In this document: piece after piece, positions 51,401-63,761 of the stretch
Position numbering within the stretch: position 1 is the first letter of the stretch
Layout: every line of letters starts with the position of its first letter
Assembly: GCA_000310025.1 (NCBI GenBank)
Contig: FN649759.1
Coordinates: 252,802-316,801, forward strand
Direction of reading: 5' to 3'
From: Ectocarpus siliculosus
Lineage: Eukaryota; Sar; Phaeophyceae; Ectocarpales; Ectocarpaceae
Length of the DNA: 64,000 nucleotides
The notes under the pieces: generated by a model
Told to the model about the DNA's origin: nothing
The model's input: only the letters and a program-made list of their open reading frames with translations
Database searches by the model: none
Program-made: the position numbers and the translations under genes

Positions 51401-54400
51401 CAGTACCCCAGATAACTCTTAGTTCCATATGCGTTCTAAATATAATGAGTCGCAAATTTATACCAACAGAGACCTGCTGATTCCCGCCTGCTTTTTTATG
51501 GTCCGTCGAACGCGCCACCAGTGGGCTCGGGCCGTGGCACATACATACACGTCTGTTTGCACTTCATAAAATTGCGTTTTGTTTTCTGCCTCTCTACCTG
51601 CACAAGGGGACTTAATGTCAAATTCATTTAGACTAATTCACAACGTATGAGGCGTGAGTGGTAGGGGTGCACAGGGACGCAAACCTTTGAGTAGTACAGA
51701 AAAACCTGCACAACCGACGGAGAGGGGAGCGGTGGGGAGCGGTGGGGGTACACAGATAAGTACGGAAACCTACACAGCCGTTCAGGTAAACCGGGGACCT
51801 ACACACAGAGATGGATTTAGATAACGTATACATTGTCAAGTCAATAAGCAATTTCCAACGTCGGGCAGACGATATATCAACGTACGTCCACCACACTCAC
51901 CTGCTTGTTTCGCGACCTCCTGGGGAGATTTCTCAAAACGGCCGTTGTCACCCTCCCTCTCGCTGTTGTTAACCATGGGGAAGGTGTGGCGGAGTATCCG
52001 CAACTGGGATCCGCAATCCCGTCAGATGTTGTCGACATATCTCCATGCGGCGAAGGATGTCTTGCAGAAGAAGCAAGCCTCCCCTGGCGTGGCTGTGCAT
52101 GTGCGCCTCGGAGACAGCGGTAGTGCAGCAAAGGGAGACAAGGGGGTAACCACCAGTGTCGCCAGCAGCTACGCCGTGTGGGCAATAACGGCTGGTCGCC
52201 ACTCTCCTGGAGTGACTCGCGTTGCGTGCTCGGAAATGGCTCAGACAAACGTCCCGATGTCTGCCGTCCAACGGGTTCAGGTACGGCAACGTGGTGTGTC
52301 AGTCATTGTGGTTACCTGTTGCTTCTTGCCCGGTCGGATAGATGCAAAGTCGCGTTGACCCGTATCTCGTGGGAATTCGTGTGGACAGCAACATGGATGA
52401 GGTTGGCGGGAATGGTGTTGCTACGTGGCTGGCGTGAAGCGGCGGCATGCTCCTGCAGTATATGCTATATTATGGTGGCCTGGCTGGTCATGGACCAGAG
52501 TTGCCGAACCGTTGTTTGGTGTGCGTAATATACACTTCAATGTACAATGGCAAAGCTTCTTTTAATATGCGCTCTCTGTTTCGTTCTCTGTGTCCACAGA
52601 GCGAAGAAGAAGCTCTGGCTGCCTTGGTCAAAGCGAGGTGTACCCTGGACGACTTCAGGCCCGCCCTGAAGGTTCTCGACCAGGCATCCACGGAGAGCGT
52701 AGCTCCGTGGACGCTCTCACAGGTACGCGTAGACTTCTGCATGTTTTCATCTGTACGATTTGTCCCATCTGCTAGCATGAGCCTGCAGAACAGGGGGCCT
52801 TCGCGGGTGACTTCGCCCAAATTCTCCGATACGTTGAAAAGATCCGCCGAAATGACCAAATGTTCTCAATCATTCGTCGGTTCTCTTACATCCGAATAAA
52901 ACCGTATTTTGCTGTAATACGTTGACCTTTCCGTGCCTTGTGTCTGCGTGATTAGGTGAGAACTCTGGAGCAGGTTCTGGAGAAGGAGTTCAAATGGGAC
53001 AGGCGGTTGCACGGCTGGGCACGAGAAGGGATGGACCTTGAACGAGAGGACTTCATTGATCTCGCGAACGTTTGCAAGCAGGTCCGCGGCAAGACCCGCG
53101 CCCAGGTGCGATATTATATTTGTCAAGCCTTTCAACCTTGAGACCATTGAACGTACCAGTATACCAATACTATCGAACCCTTGGAGTCGGCTCTCTGTTG
53201 TTCATTCATGATTCCCTCTCTGAATGTTTATCTCTGGCCCTTGATGATGTTGGGTATTATCTTCGACGTTCTGCATTTTTACATATTCGTGCTCACGGCC
53301 CTGCCTGCACAGGTTCTGTCGTTCTACTACCGGTATCTTGCTCACGCCAAACCCCTGACGGACGTCGTCTACGGCAAGGAGGTGAGTATGTCATATTCGG
53401 GTTCCTCCTTAGGTGCACGAAAGCTTGGTCTTCCTGCTTCCACCGCCGATGCACACGTCTCGTAGGCACGCCTCGGCAAACCTAGGCCTAACGTATATCC
53501 ATCGTAATCGCCACACCGACCAACCTGTCTGCTTGCCGTGGACAGGCGGCAGAGGCACGGAAGCTCGAAGCCATCCTTCCCGCTGGCACCACCAAATCCC
53601 CGAAAGAAACAAGCACCGCCCAACTTAAGCCGGCCACCAGTCACACGGCGGCCGGCCCGCCCACAAATGGCCCTGCCATTCGTAACAGAAGCATCGCGAC
53701 CCAAGACCCTCAACGCAAGCCGAAGCTCATCATACAGGCAGCTCCTGGGCCACCTGTATCGACGACACAGAACAGAGGCGTGATGCCAGATGACCACAAA
53801 CGACCTCTTGCGACGGTCGCCACTGCTGGTCTTGGTGTCCGTGTGTCTGCTTCTGCTCCCCACTACGCGCCTCCTAATGGCAATGTTAGCCGCGAATACC
53901 AGCGCCGGGCCGTACGCAGGGGCCCAGGGACTGCATCCGGGAACGGTTTTGCTGACGTCGAGGTGCTCGAGGTAAATACTGTCCGTGCCATGATATCGCC
54001 AAGTAGGAACCATGAATTTGCTCAGCTGCCAGCGTTCAGGAAGTGTTTCTGCTCCGGGGATCGTGGCCGCCGGCGGTATGGCCCTGTCAAGTGCTCATTT
54101 TCTTCGACGTTTCGGAAGAGCCCAAGGTCGTACGCGCACGTGTTTTACCTTCTGTTCGCATGATGAACGGCGTTGCTGACTGTTGCCTTGCTGTTTCACT
54201 CCGTGATTTACATGGCGTGTTTATCGCTGCAACAGGTGAAAAATCCTCACAACACCGCACGTGGGGTTTGCTTCACTCCGGGGTCACAGTATACTTCTGT
54301 CTCTGGCTTCGAAGCGGGGCGTGAAAGACAAGTCGGCACCAAGGCACAATCTCGCCAGATTAGTGCATTGGCATCCGTTGGAATGACAGGTGCGCAGGTG

Positions 54401-57111
54401 TTTTCAAGGACTCACTTTGTGGCCAGCGTCAGCCTCAGATAACCGTACCTGCCCACTCCAAAGTTGGAATATTTGCTTGCTTGCAGGGCATAGGAATAGA
54501 CAAGGCACTTCTTGGGGTCATCCATACTTGTGCGACGCAGCCATCATGACAACGATTTATATTTCATACACAGAGGGAGGAAAATATTGCACATGATGCG
54601 TCAATTGTGTGCATCAACGCACGCGTGGTACTCCAAAACGGTTGCCTAGTCATTCTAAGCACTTGTTGTCATTATTTCACTGGCCTGCTGATTTGTGAAA
54701 TTGGTTCCTTGCTGCCGTCACGTCCCAGGCACAACGCAAGCCTAGCAAATGCTGTCGTTCGCGAAATAAATCCAAATGTAGCAACCTTAGAGAACAGTTG
54801 CCATCTTACCTTGTAGGCCAGATGATGTATCGATCGTGGCGCGAATCAATACAATCACATCAATACGTTTCACACTGTCACATCACTCCCGCCTGCACTG
54901 GTGTGTTCACTCTGGGTCGGGGTCAAGAAGATATGGTACAACACAAGGGGTTGAGGGCGACGCTATCGACCTTCTCATGCACAGGTGCTCTGGCAGCAAC
55001 AGCACACACTTCAGCCGCACGGGCACTATCACTCCCCATCTGCCGAAGCAGGTGGCCACCTGTAACGCTTTCGGCCGGCTGTCAAGTTTGCAACCAAAAT
55101 CCTCAAGATAGCTGATTTGAAATTTATTTCAACAGTCGTGGGTCGGCCTGCACAATGAACTGGGCTGGCTGTGGCCGTCGGCTACACACGTCGTGGTTCG
55201 CTTATCACAATACGAACCTTCGGCGTCCCTGAATTTGTCGCCTACCGACACTTGCCAGCCTTAACTCTGTCGGCCGTGGACGAATTTCCCAACGCCACCT
55301 AATCTACCCCGAACATGTCTGTCGCTCGTGTTCGCGAGCAGCTCCGGCGCCATACGGCTACCGCAACGTGATGGCCGTGGCACGACAGGGGGAACGTTTG
55401 CCACAATCTCACGTTCCTGTGCACGTTAACGCAAAGGTCAGGCGCGAGAGCGCAGTTGGTAGCGGTAGGGGTCACATTGCCGCTAACGGCGGTGGTAGCA
55501 GCAGCAGCGGCAGCGGCTGCTACCCTCTTTACCGAAAGCCGAAGGAGGCGGCCGCGGACGAAGACGGCGAGTTCGGCTTCATGTATCCTTGTTGGAGGCT
55601 GCTGGAAAGAGCAAACGCTTACATGGATCAGGTGGGATTTGCAGCTATGGCCAGTAGTCATTCCGCGGTAACCTTACACTTTCACTCAACTGTCCACCGA
55701 TGAAAGTGTTTGTTGATACTAGAACAGCACACCAAAGCTTTTCGGCACCCCCTGTTCTCTGCCTTTCAGGACCAACTTGTGTACATGAGAGGCCTCCTCG
55801 TCACACACATTCACAAGCCAATGACTCGTGCCCAGGTGAGCGCTGCCGTTTTTCATGCTTTGGGCAGCGATCAGTCGGAGTTTTGTAAGGGTCAGCACCA
55901 GCAGAATCGACCAGCGCTCCTGCACCCCGGTTGAACCGGTGTGGTTTGACGTGAAGAGTCCGTCCTCGCATTTTTTGGGACGTGCGTTGGCTCCAATGGA
56001 CACACCTATGACTCTCCCCCCGCTGCTTTGCTCTTCGAATGCCTCGGCTTCGTTGCGACCAACAGCTACTGGAGAGGGCCGAAAGCTGTCTCCAAGAACA
56101 GCCGGAGATCTTCATGGCTTTCGTCAAGTAAGCATTCTCCGGGTGTTCATCCACAAGCTGAATGCCATTTGCCGAACGTCACGCTTTTTTTCACTTTGAG
56201 AATGCTGCAGTTGAACGTTGAGGCTGCCATTGCGATTCGGAGATCTCATACTATGTCCATGTGCTGCCCTGGCCAGGGCTTAACAATAGATGCTTGCTTC
56301 CGAAAGCACGCCCGAAGGTGCCAGCGTCTTTGACCGGTGTACGCTTTGCCTGTCCCCCATTCTCGTCGGTGGAAACACCTTTGCCAATCCTCCTTTTTTT
56401 TCCAGGGTGTTCGATCGAATCAATCACCCGTACACCGATCCTCATCCGGTGCCGCTGTACTCTGGCACCAAGCGACCCACCCCCGACACCCCCGCCGAGC
56501 CGAGGTCGGTGTTGAGGACGTCTTTCAGCGGACGGGTTCCGCCAACCGACGATCATGTAGACTCCCGCGCACGTGCGTCGTACTCCTCCTACGCTCGACA
56601 ACACGCCGTAGTTCCCACCTTCGCGGCATCCCCCGGTGCAGCAGTAGATGGGGTCGGCGATCGCCACGGCAATGGCCAGGGCCGAGGGGGCGGGGGCGGC
56701 GGCGTTCGTTCGGGAAAGGCGCACGACCCTTATCCCTGCGTGGCCGCGGATGGCGCGGCAGATGCCCGCCGTCGCTGGGCCGTTCCGGCCGCTCTGGGCA
56801 GCGGTATCGGGGGTTGGCGCCACGGTGCGAGTGGCAGACCCTCGACGTACGTGAGTGGCGACGCCGAGCTTCCCCCTCCCTCGTACTCGGCTGGCCCGAC
56901 TGGGGGACCTGTGACGATGTACGATGGTCGTGACGGGGGGTTCGATGTCAGCGGAGAGCTAATGAGAGCTTGGCCGCAGAAAAATCAGCAGCACCCTCCG
57001 AGTAGATGGCCAACGGGTGGTAGTGCTTCTTCTTATGCCATACCTGGCGGAACAACTGAAGCCCGGAAGTCTAGACCCAGGATGCCGGGATGGGTGGAGA
57101 ACGGCAGGTAG
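45470..57111 (+). CDS. BAH-ELM2-SANT chromatin corepressor (MTA-like), multi-exon
   Basis: A nuclear scaffold that would read chromatin through BAH and recruit a histone deacetylase through ELM2-SANT, as MTA proteins do in NuRD. Firm exons, all phase 0: 45470-45691, 49273-50664, 51984-52280, 52600-52722, 52956-53105, 53313-53381, 53546-53971, 54236-54397. After a poorly resolved part (54.4-55.4 kb): an exon ending at 55631, then 55770-55835, 56066-56127, 56406-57111 (TAG). BAH: HYGALELAG and VNVNDVVEIS in exon 1, then VLSMWEDTFTG, FRARYL and EVFLTNKREDLD. ELM2: ILVGDDYQADIPDLL, completed by VWRSIRNWDPQSRQML in the next exon. SANT end: DFIDLANVCKQVRGKTRAQ joined to VLSFYYRYLAH. The middle is acidic and Ser/Pro-rich, the tail Gly/Pro-rich. 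An extra exon near 52784-52870 (DFAQILRYVEKIRRND) is possible. Start ATG is the first in frame; earlier exons cannot be excluded. No GATA-type finger seen. Confidence 0.82.
51358..51410 (-). mobile_element. tRNA-like A box and B box in intron (SINE head?)
   Basis: On the minus strand GGGTTCGAATC (51368-51358) is a perfect B box. TGGGGTACTGTTTACGCCA (51410-51392) is an A-box-like block 23 bases before it. Flanking arms do not form a tRNA. It lies in the intron 50665-51983 of the corepressor gene. Confidence 0.4.
55570..56430 (+). other. PAH-like helical segment of the corepressor
   Basis: Four exons join to read RLLERANAYMDQ, DQLVYMRGLLVTHIHKPM, TRAQLLERAESCLQ and EQPEIFMAFVKVFDRI. The spacing Y..LL, a loop, then L..A...L...PE.F..F resembles one Sin3 paired amphipathic helix. 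The match is by eye and weak at the start. Confidence 0.35.
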
Positions 57112-60100
57112 AGGAAAAGAGGGCGACTGAGGAATTTGATGCGGCGGTCAAGCCTGTCGTACATTTGAACTGACTGGCTGGTTTCTCTTTGCCTGTCGTG
57201 GAAGTGAATTAGACACACACAGGGCTGTTTTCGTGCATGCGCCAATCAATGCATGGATGGTACTAGTTCTCCTAGGTTTTCAGACTATTGGTCGTATATA
57301 AATGGGTTTCTGAGTGGAACGCGTGTGTTGTTGGTGAAATGAACGCTCGACGGATGTGCTGTGGCGTGACGTGACGTGCTGGTTGCCGTAACACATTTTG
57401 TGTCAGAGTTTGCCAAGCTAGGTAGAACTTGCTGCCTGTCTGTGTGCCATTTTTTTCGCATAACCCAACCCTTGACCGATCCGGTCTCAACAGCCGATGT
57501 CAGCCCACAGCACATCCGACGAGGGCCCACGTGGAGATGTGGATATCGAAGATTGCATTCCGGCGAGCTGGTGTGTCCGACCCCACGGAAGGTGGTTTTG
57601 TTTTTGGTCTACAACTTGTCGCACGTTCGCGTCCAGGATGTTTTTTGTGTTTTGTCGACCAGAGACGGTGAGTATTGTTTGTAAACTTGATGTATGTTGT
57701 GTGCCCCGTCTCAGCGTAGAGTTTCATCGGCGACCTGTGGGGGTTGGTTGCGTAGCCATCATGAGCTATTTGTCACTTCTCGCCTAGTGATGTAGACAGG
57801 TGACCTGGTGCTTGGTGGGTTTCTATAGTACCGCTTTGCTGCGCGTAGCAGGAGCTTGCACTTGGCGTGGTTTCAGCAAAGCACGTACGTGCATGGTTTT
57901 CCGCTGTACATGTAATGAAAGCGACACGATTAACCGTACATTAGTCTTTCTTGTCTCTCAGCTGTACATCGTAGCCAAACCAAAATGGTACTTGTGTGGG
58001 CGACCCGTTTGGCGAGGCCGACGTCCTCAAGAATCAACCATGCTATTCCAAAGTTACTCAGTTCTGCTCTTTTGACTCTAGAATGGTGCTCCCCATAAGT
58101 GGGTCATTGGCTTGTGACCACGACAGGCGTAAGACCTGGGCGGATATTTGAATGAACTGAGCGGAGACCGGAACGAATGTAAATGTTTCGAAATGAATTT
58201 TCTAGCGAACGTTACACATCTTGCAACGTGGGGTCTGTCTCCACAGCGATCAAGCGTGGGCACTTGCTCTTGGTAAATTTTCACTTCGAAAGCGGAAGAA
58301 GACATTGCTCGGCGAGCAGAATGGCCAGTCCCCAAGGTATTTTGCGAGGAAAAAACATTTCTGGCGAATCGTTCTATTGTATTTTCCCTCTGCACCAGTG
58401 ACGAGTTTTCGTCGACAACGGAGGACCTTCCAATACCGGGAGACGTTTGAGGATGGTGAAGGTTGACATGAACTGCAGCTGTGATTTTCGCGTCAACAAA
58501 ATTTCACTGCTGCTGAGTCATTCCCTCGTCCCGGATAAGAATCGTCAGGGACCTCGTCAGGGATCTCCCCGGGTTTGACGGCACAGGAACCAAGGGCTCC
58601 ATTTTGAGAACGACCCTCACGTGTTGAAGACGAAACCATTTTGAAGCTCGGACGATGTGTGTGGACACTCGCCTAGAGGGATGTATCGGAAAAGGAGGAG
58701 GACGAATTGGGCATTGCACCCTATCAAGAGTCCGCTCTGGTTTGTACGGGAAAGGGATGAAAGCGAATATACATACTGAACAGTGCCTACGAAGATCGAA
58801 CGTCGATCGTGGATTCGTGCACTCTTGAACGGCCTCTCGTACATGCTGTCGTCAGTGTCGTGGGCGGAGAACCTTGGCCCCCTCATTGTTGAAATGTAGT
58901 TCCACGAATAGGTATCACGTCCCGAGTTCGGCCCTCGTGTCGTCAGGTCTCCTTCCTTTCATTCCACCTGGAGTTGAAGACGACAGAAACATGTCCTCTT
59001 CTTGTTCCCCTTCATAGTACAAGCTTCTTCCGGCAACGGCGATGCTCGTCGTTCACGGGTCGAGTGACGAGTGAGTGGGCACAAGCTTTGAATATATGTA
59101 ACCGAGAGGCGCAGTTGCCGTCATATCTTGGGATGATACAACAGTATAGACTACCGCTGGCAGGAGCAGTAACAATGCCGTAGTACACAGGATTCACGAG
59201 CATCGTCCACAGTTCCAGGAAATGTTCATTTGTTTGCGTAAGGTCGGCCGGGGGGGTTCGTTCCCCTGGCCTCATCCCTAAACGTTGCCGTACTGTTGGT
59301 GCGCTTGCTTGGCGATCGTTTTCACAGGGCGCATAGTATGAAAACCTTTTGTACCGACTTTCTTTCGTTACACTCCATCAACCTCTGCCCGCCACATCGC
59401 GTTCCACAGAACGTTTCATTATGGCACGGCTCCCACATAACGAAATTTACCAACGGGAACATTGTTCGCTCACGGTGCCGTTCGTTTATTCAAACCATCA
59501 CTTTTCATTATGTTTTCTGTTACTCCACTTTGCATTGATTGAGGACCTTCAAAAATGCTCGAAATGCTCATTGTTCCCCTCCTGCTCCCGGATTCTCCCT
59601 TGAATGCCCCATCTATCAATTTCACAAACATTGTCTTTTCAGATTCGATATCGCGTTCGACGCCAACTTTCGATGTTGTTGCAGCCAGTCATCGTTCGCC
59701 ACGATTCAGAAAGATACCATCATGCCAAGGACGGCAAGGTGGATGAAGGCGCGACGAGGGACTGCAGGATATCGACTGGAAAAATTCTGGGTATCAAAGT
59801 ACAATTATTACTCAAGCTGCGTGCAGTAGTTGAAGAGTTCGGAACCATGAGATGTGGCTCCCCACGTCTTCCAGAAGCTTTCCGTTCAAGCCCTACGCCG
59901 TGGATAATCCGACTACACGGGTGTTTGATTTGCCCGATGTGTGACCAATCATCTCCGATTCTGCGATTGGCGTTCAAACCACTCCCCGGGCAGATTTTTC
60001 GATTCAATCGCATTCACGATCCGGACTGCAACGGCCGCCGCGCCGACTTCAGCACTGGCGCGTGCGCCGACACCTGAACCTATAGGTGAGGCGGGTATTA

Positions 60101-60654
60101 TTCACTCTTGTATGCTGCCCCTCCCTGCACTGCGGTAGAAGTGAAGGTGGTACTCATCAAGGTATTGGTGTGCCGCTCGCTGTGTATACCGCTGTACATT
60201 CGTGTCACCATCTTCCTCTAACCAACTCCATGTTTCCGGGAAGCCCATCGAAGAGCTAGGGCTACAACGCTGCACCACGCGCCGAGGTCAGTCAGAAACA
60301 TGTACAAGGTTTTGGGCGCTGCACGCTCCCGCTTTGTTTGAAGCGATTCCAAGGCAATGTTTTCTCTGAAAGTGTGTGTAGGATGTTGTTAAATGAAGGT
60401 AGGCACCGATGGCAGTTAAAGTTTCCGTGAAGGTGGAGTTCCCATGATGGAGGTTTGTGTGTGATTTAAGGAGATGTAAAGGTCCATTATTTGTTTCCCA
60501 TCGCCGTGCCCGGTACCCCTCCATTATCTGATACTCATCCAGCACTCAGAACTGCAAAAAATAGACAAAATTGTCGGCTGAACTGCGAATGACGAAAGAC
60601 AGCACTACCAATTTAACGCACTACTTGAGCTGCAAAAAAAGAATAGCACTACGA
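57112..60654. other. Region without a defensible gene
   Basis: Downstream of the corepressor. Two stretches look slightly protein-like. One is 57489-57586, after CTCAACAG, reading DEGPRGDVDIEDCIPASW. The other is a 145-codon open run, 59641-60077, after TTTTCAG, including KDGKVDEGATRDCRISTGK. Neither connects to a phased partner and I recognise no domain. Confidence 0.4.
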
Positions 60655-61135
60655 AACAACAGACCATTCCGACGCGACAGCGGTGAAGAGAGAAGGCGAA
60701 AATGAAAAGAGAGTGTGGATAGACAGACCGTCAGAGGCATAGAGAGACGGAGGAACGGAGGAGAAGGAGGCACACACATAGGAGAGGGCCGTACTTCGAG
60801 TGGAATGCGTGGTATGATGGTACATTAGTGCCAAATTTCCAGAGGAAATGCTGCTCTGTGAGAGTCCGCAGTAGCACAACCATCGGCACAAACAACAGAC
60901 CATTCCGACGCGAGAGCGGTCAAGAGAGAAGGCGAAAATGAAAAGAGGGTGTGGATAGACAGACCGTTAGAGACATAGAGAGACGGAGGAACGGAGGAGA
61001 AGGAGGCACACACAGAGGAGAGGGCCGAACTTCGAGTGGAATGCGTGGTATGATGGTACAGAGCGGGGTGACAGCAGCAGGCGAGAGAGATAAAAGCGGA
61101 AGACAAAACTGAAAAGTCCACCAAAGCGCCAAATT
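60655..61135. repeat. Two direct repeats of 236 bp
   Basis: Sequence from CAACAGACCATTCCGACGCG recurs with an offset of 236 bases, including GGCGAAAATGAAAAGAG and CTTCGAGTGGAATGCGTGG. The copies are highly similar. The purine-rich strand leaves open minus-strand frames. Confidence 0.85.
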
Positions 61136-61668
61136 TCCAGGGGAAATTTCCAGAGGAAATAAATGCTGCTCTGTGAGAGCCCGAGAAAACCGGAATAGAG
61201 CGCTCACAGAAGCCGAAAGAGGCGAAATGAAGCGTTCTGAGAGAAAAGTTAAATTGTAAGAAGACTACAAGGTTTCGGCGGCTTACGCCGCCACGCTGAG
61301 AGAAGCGTACCGCAAGACGCATGTTTCTTGGCGTCTGGTAAACGATGGTATGCGGTGGCTGTGAGATTCCCAGCAATTTGTTCCCGCAGTATGCAGATGT
61401 GAGAAATGATGTACCACATAGGGCGAAGTCACACACTGAACGTGCGTTATGAGCAGTAGTGAGCAGAAACACGTTCTTAAGCATACGACACGACACGGCT
61501 TAACAACTAAGTCACACGGTGCACACTAAGGCAACGGTAAATTAAAGCACGGTCCACGCAACGACACGACACGGCGTAGTCAACAACACGGGCGCCACCC
61601 AACGCAAACCACACGAACCGGCATAGTCAACCACGCAAACTTCATGACAACGGCAAAGTCACACACTA

Positions 61669-61945
61669 CATACGACACGACATGGCATAGTCATCCTGAC
61701 AACATGACCAAGGAAGAGTCACACACTAACGGCAGCACACATACGCACAACACGCGACGAGCCGAGACTTTGAAACCAGCAACTATCCTCGTGGGATGCA
61801 TAGTGACGCATACGACACGACATGACATAGTCATCCTGACAGCATGACCACCGAAAAGTCACACACTAACGGCAGCGCACAACGACGATCTGCTAACCCA
61901 AAGACTTTGAAACCAACAACTATTCTCGTCGACTATTCTCGTGGT
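61669..61945. repeat. Two direct repeats of 140 bp
   Basis: CATACGACACGACATGGCAT at 61669 recurs at 61809 with one change. CATCCTGACA, TCACACACTAACGGCAGC and GACTTTGAAACCA blocks recur in the same order. Similar ACGACACGACACGG words begin earlier, from about 61489. Confidence 0.8.
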
Positions 61946-61975
61946 CGCTACAACCTATCCTTCATAGCTACTTGT

Positions 61976-62792
61976 GAGGTGCTGCAGACAGACGGAGAGC
62001 GCAGAGAACGAACCGAGAGCAGACAGAGTGCTGGTGCTGGTCTGCAGAGGGAATGAGGCAGACGGAGAGCGAAGAGAACGAACCGAGAGCAGACAGAGTG
62101 CTCCACACGTGATCGAGAAAAGGCGGAGCGGCGGCGGAGCGCTCGAAAAAAACGGTAGAAGTGAGAGGTGTAGGGGAGTGAGAGGTGTGGGGGGGAGCGC
62201 GACGTGCGAATCGAATTTTAGGGCTCCAGAGCTCCAAGTATATCTTTGAACGGAGACTATATTTGTGTTCCGAGACGAAGAGGCAGACAGAATGCTGGGC
62301 GTGCAGAAATGAGGTGCTGCAGACAGACGGAGAGTGCAGAGAACGAACCGAGAGCAGACAGAGTGCTGGTGCTGGTCTGCAGAGGGAATGAGGCAGACGG
62401 AGAGCGAAGAGTCTGCAGAGGGAATGAGGCAGACGGAGAGCGAAGAGAAACCCGAGAGCAGACAGAGTGCTCCACACGTGATCGAGAAAAGGCGGAGCGG
62501 CGGCGGAGCGCTCGAAAAAAACGATATTTGAACGGAGACTATATTTGTGTTCCGAGACGAAGAGGCAGACAGAATGCTGGGCGTGCAGAAATGAGGTGCT
62601 GCAGACAGACGGAGAGCATAGAGAACGAACCGAGAGCAGACAGAGTGCTGGTGCTGGTCTGCAGAGGGAATGAGGCAGACGGAGAGCGAAGAGTCTGCAG
62701 AGGGAATGAGGCAGACGGAGAGCGAAGAGAAACCCGAGAGCAGACAGAGTGCTCCACACGTGATCGAGAAAAGGCGGAGCGGCGGCGGAGCG
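61976..62792. repeat. Tandem array of about 280-335-bp units
   Basis: GAGGTGCTGCAGACAGACGG starts units at 61976, 62311 and 62593. Each unit contains GGTGCTGGTCTGCAGAGGGA and GTGATCGAGAAAAGGCGGAG. Units two and three also carry an internal duplication of TCTGCAGAGGGAATGAGGCA. A 313-codon minus-strand frame (61968-62909) and plus-strand frames run through the array; these look like by-products of the stop-free repeat rather than a gene. Confidence 0.85.
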
Positions 62793-62935
62793 GAAACATG
62801 CCCAGAAGCGGAAAGACAGAATGAACTCTAAATCCAAGTGAAAAATGGTGGGAGAAATGCTGTGGAAACATGCCCAGAAGCGGAAAGACAGAATGAACTC
62901 TAAATCCAAGTGAAAAATGGTGAGAGAAATGCTGG
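62793..62935. repeat. Two direct repeats of 72 bp
   Basis: GGAAACATGCCCAGAAGCGG at 62792 and 62864, followed by the same 50 bases (GACAGAATGAACTCTAAATC...). Differences are single bases. Confidence 0.85.
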
Positions 62936-62999
62936 TCTGTCAGGGCTCGAGAAAACCGATCTTTGAACGGAGAGCGGCCCGCTGGAAATACGAAATACT

Positions 63000-63650
63000 C
63001 GAAAGTTACGCCGAACACAAATGATAGAACTGTTATATGGTGTAGACACTTGGTTGGTGTGCGAGAATGTTATCCATGGGGCTGAAAGAACGAGAGCATC
63101 TCACTTAAGAGAACAGGGCAGGGACCACCTTGGGCAGACAGAGCTCGACATCCCGTTGCCTCAACAAGATAGTCTAGACTACGGGTGCAGTCGAGCCAAT
63201 TGAGCTGATTTCGGGTTCTGTTCGTTGAGAGACGCGTTGGAGAAGCCTTGTCCATGGGTTGCGAATGTGAGGTTGACCTCCATGTACTTGCAACATTCCA
63301 GATGTAGTCTAGTCTATATGTAGTCTAGTCTATTCACGCCGTTTTGTGGGCATTCCCCACCGCGAAACCACATGCGGATATGCTATCATGGCTACTGTAG
63401 CTGCACGACAAGACCAAACGTGAACGATATCTGTCTTCGGGCCACTTCCCTGGTTCGGTTCACAATTGGAATAGAGAAAAGACGGCTGTCCCGCTGCATC
63501 TCGTGGTTGGATCATCGGATTGCCAAGCTAAGCGCTCAATCGAACGCCTCTCCCCGTTTTCTGAAAAACAATTACGAGAAACAATATCGGGGTTCCGTGG
63601 AATGGGTGGAAAGAGGAAAATCGGTAACGGAGGACCGGGAGCCGGTATAC
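63000..63650. other. Region without a recognised gene
   Basis: Unique sequence with short frames. A doublet TATGTAGTCTAGTCTA lies near 63315-63332. An open plus-strand frame 63503-63940 runs into and through the minisatellite. Confidence 0.4.
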
Positions 63651-63653
63651 GAG

Positions 63654-63761
63654 ACCCTAGGGTCCCGTATATAAAACGCGACCCTAGGGTCTCGTACATT
63701 AAACGCGACCCTGGGGTCCCGTATATAAAACGCGACCCTAGGGTCTCGTATATTAAACGCG
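63654..63761. repeat. 27-bp minisatellite, 4 units
   Basis: Four exact 27-base units (63654, 63681, 63708, 63735), each starting ACCCTAGGGTC or ACCCTGGGGTC. Types alternate: CCCGTATATAAAACGCG in units 1 and 3, CTCGTAYATTAAACGCG in units 2 and 4. The unit is a multiple of three and is open in frames on both strands (plus strand: RDPRVPYIK). Confidence 0.95.

Noticed and set aside
62246-62824. 192-residue plus-strand frame in the tandem array
   Set aside because: It is composed of repeat units rich in Glu and Arg, mirrors an equally open minus frame, and has no domain.
60655-62935. CRISPR-like array
   Set aside because: The repeats are long, directly adjacent and without regular unique spacers, and the genome is eukaryotic.
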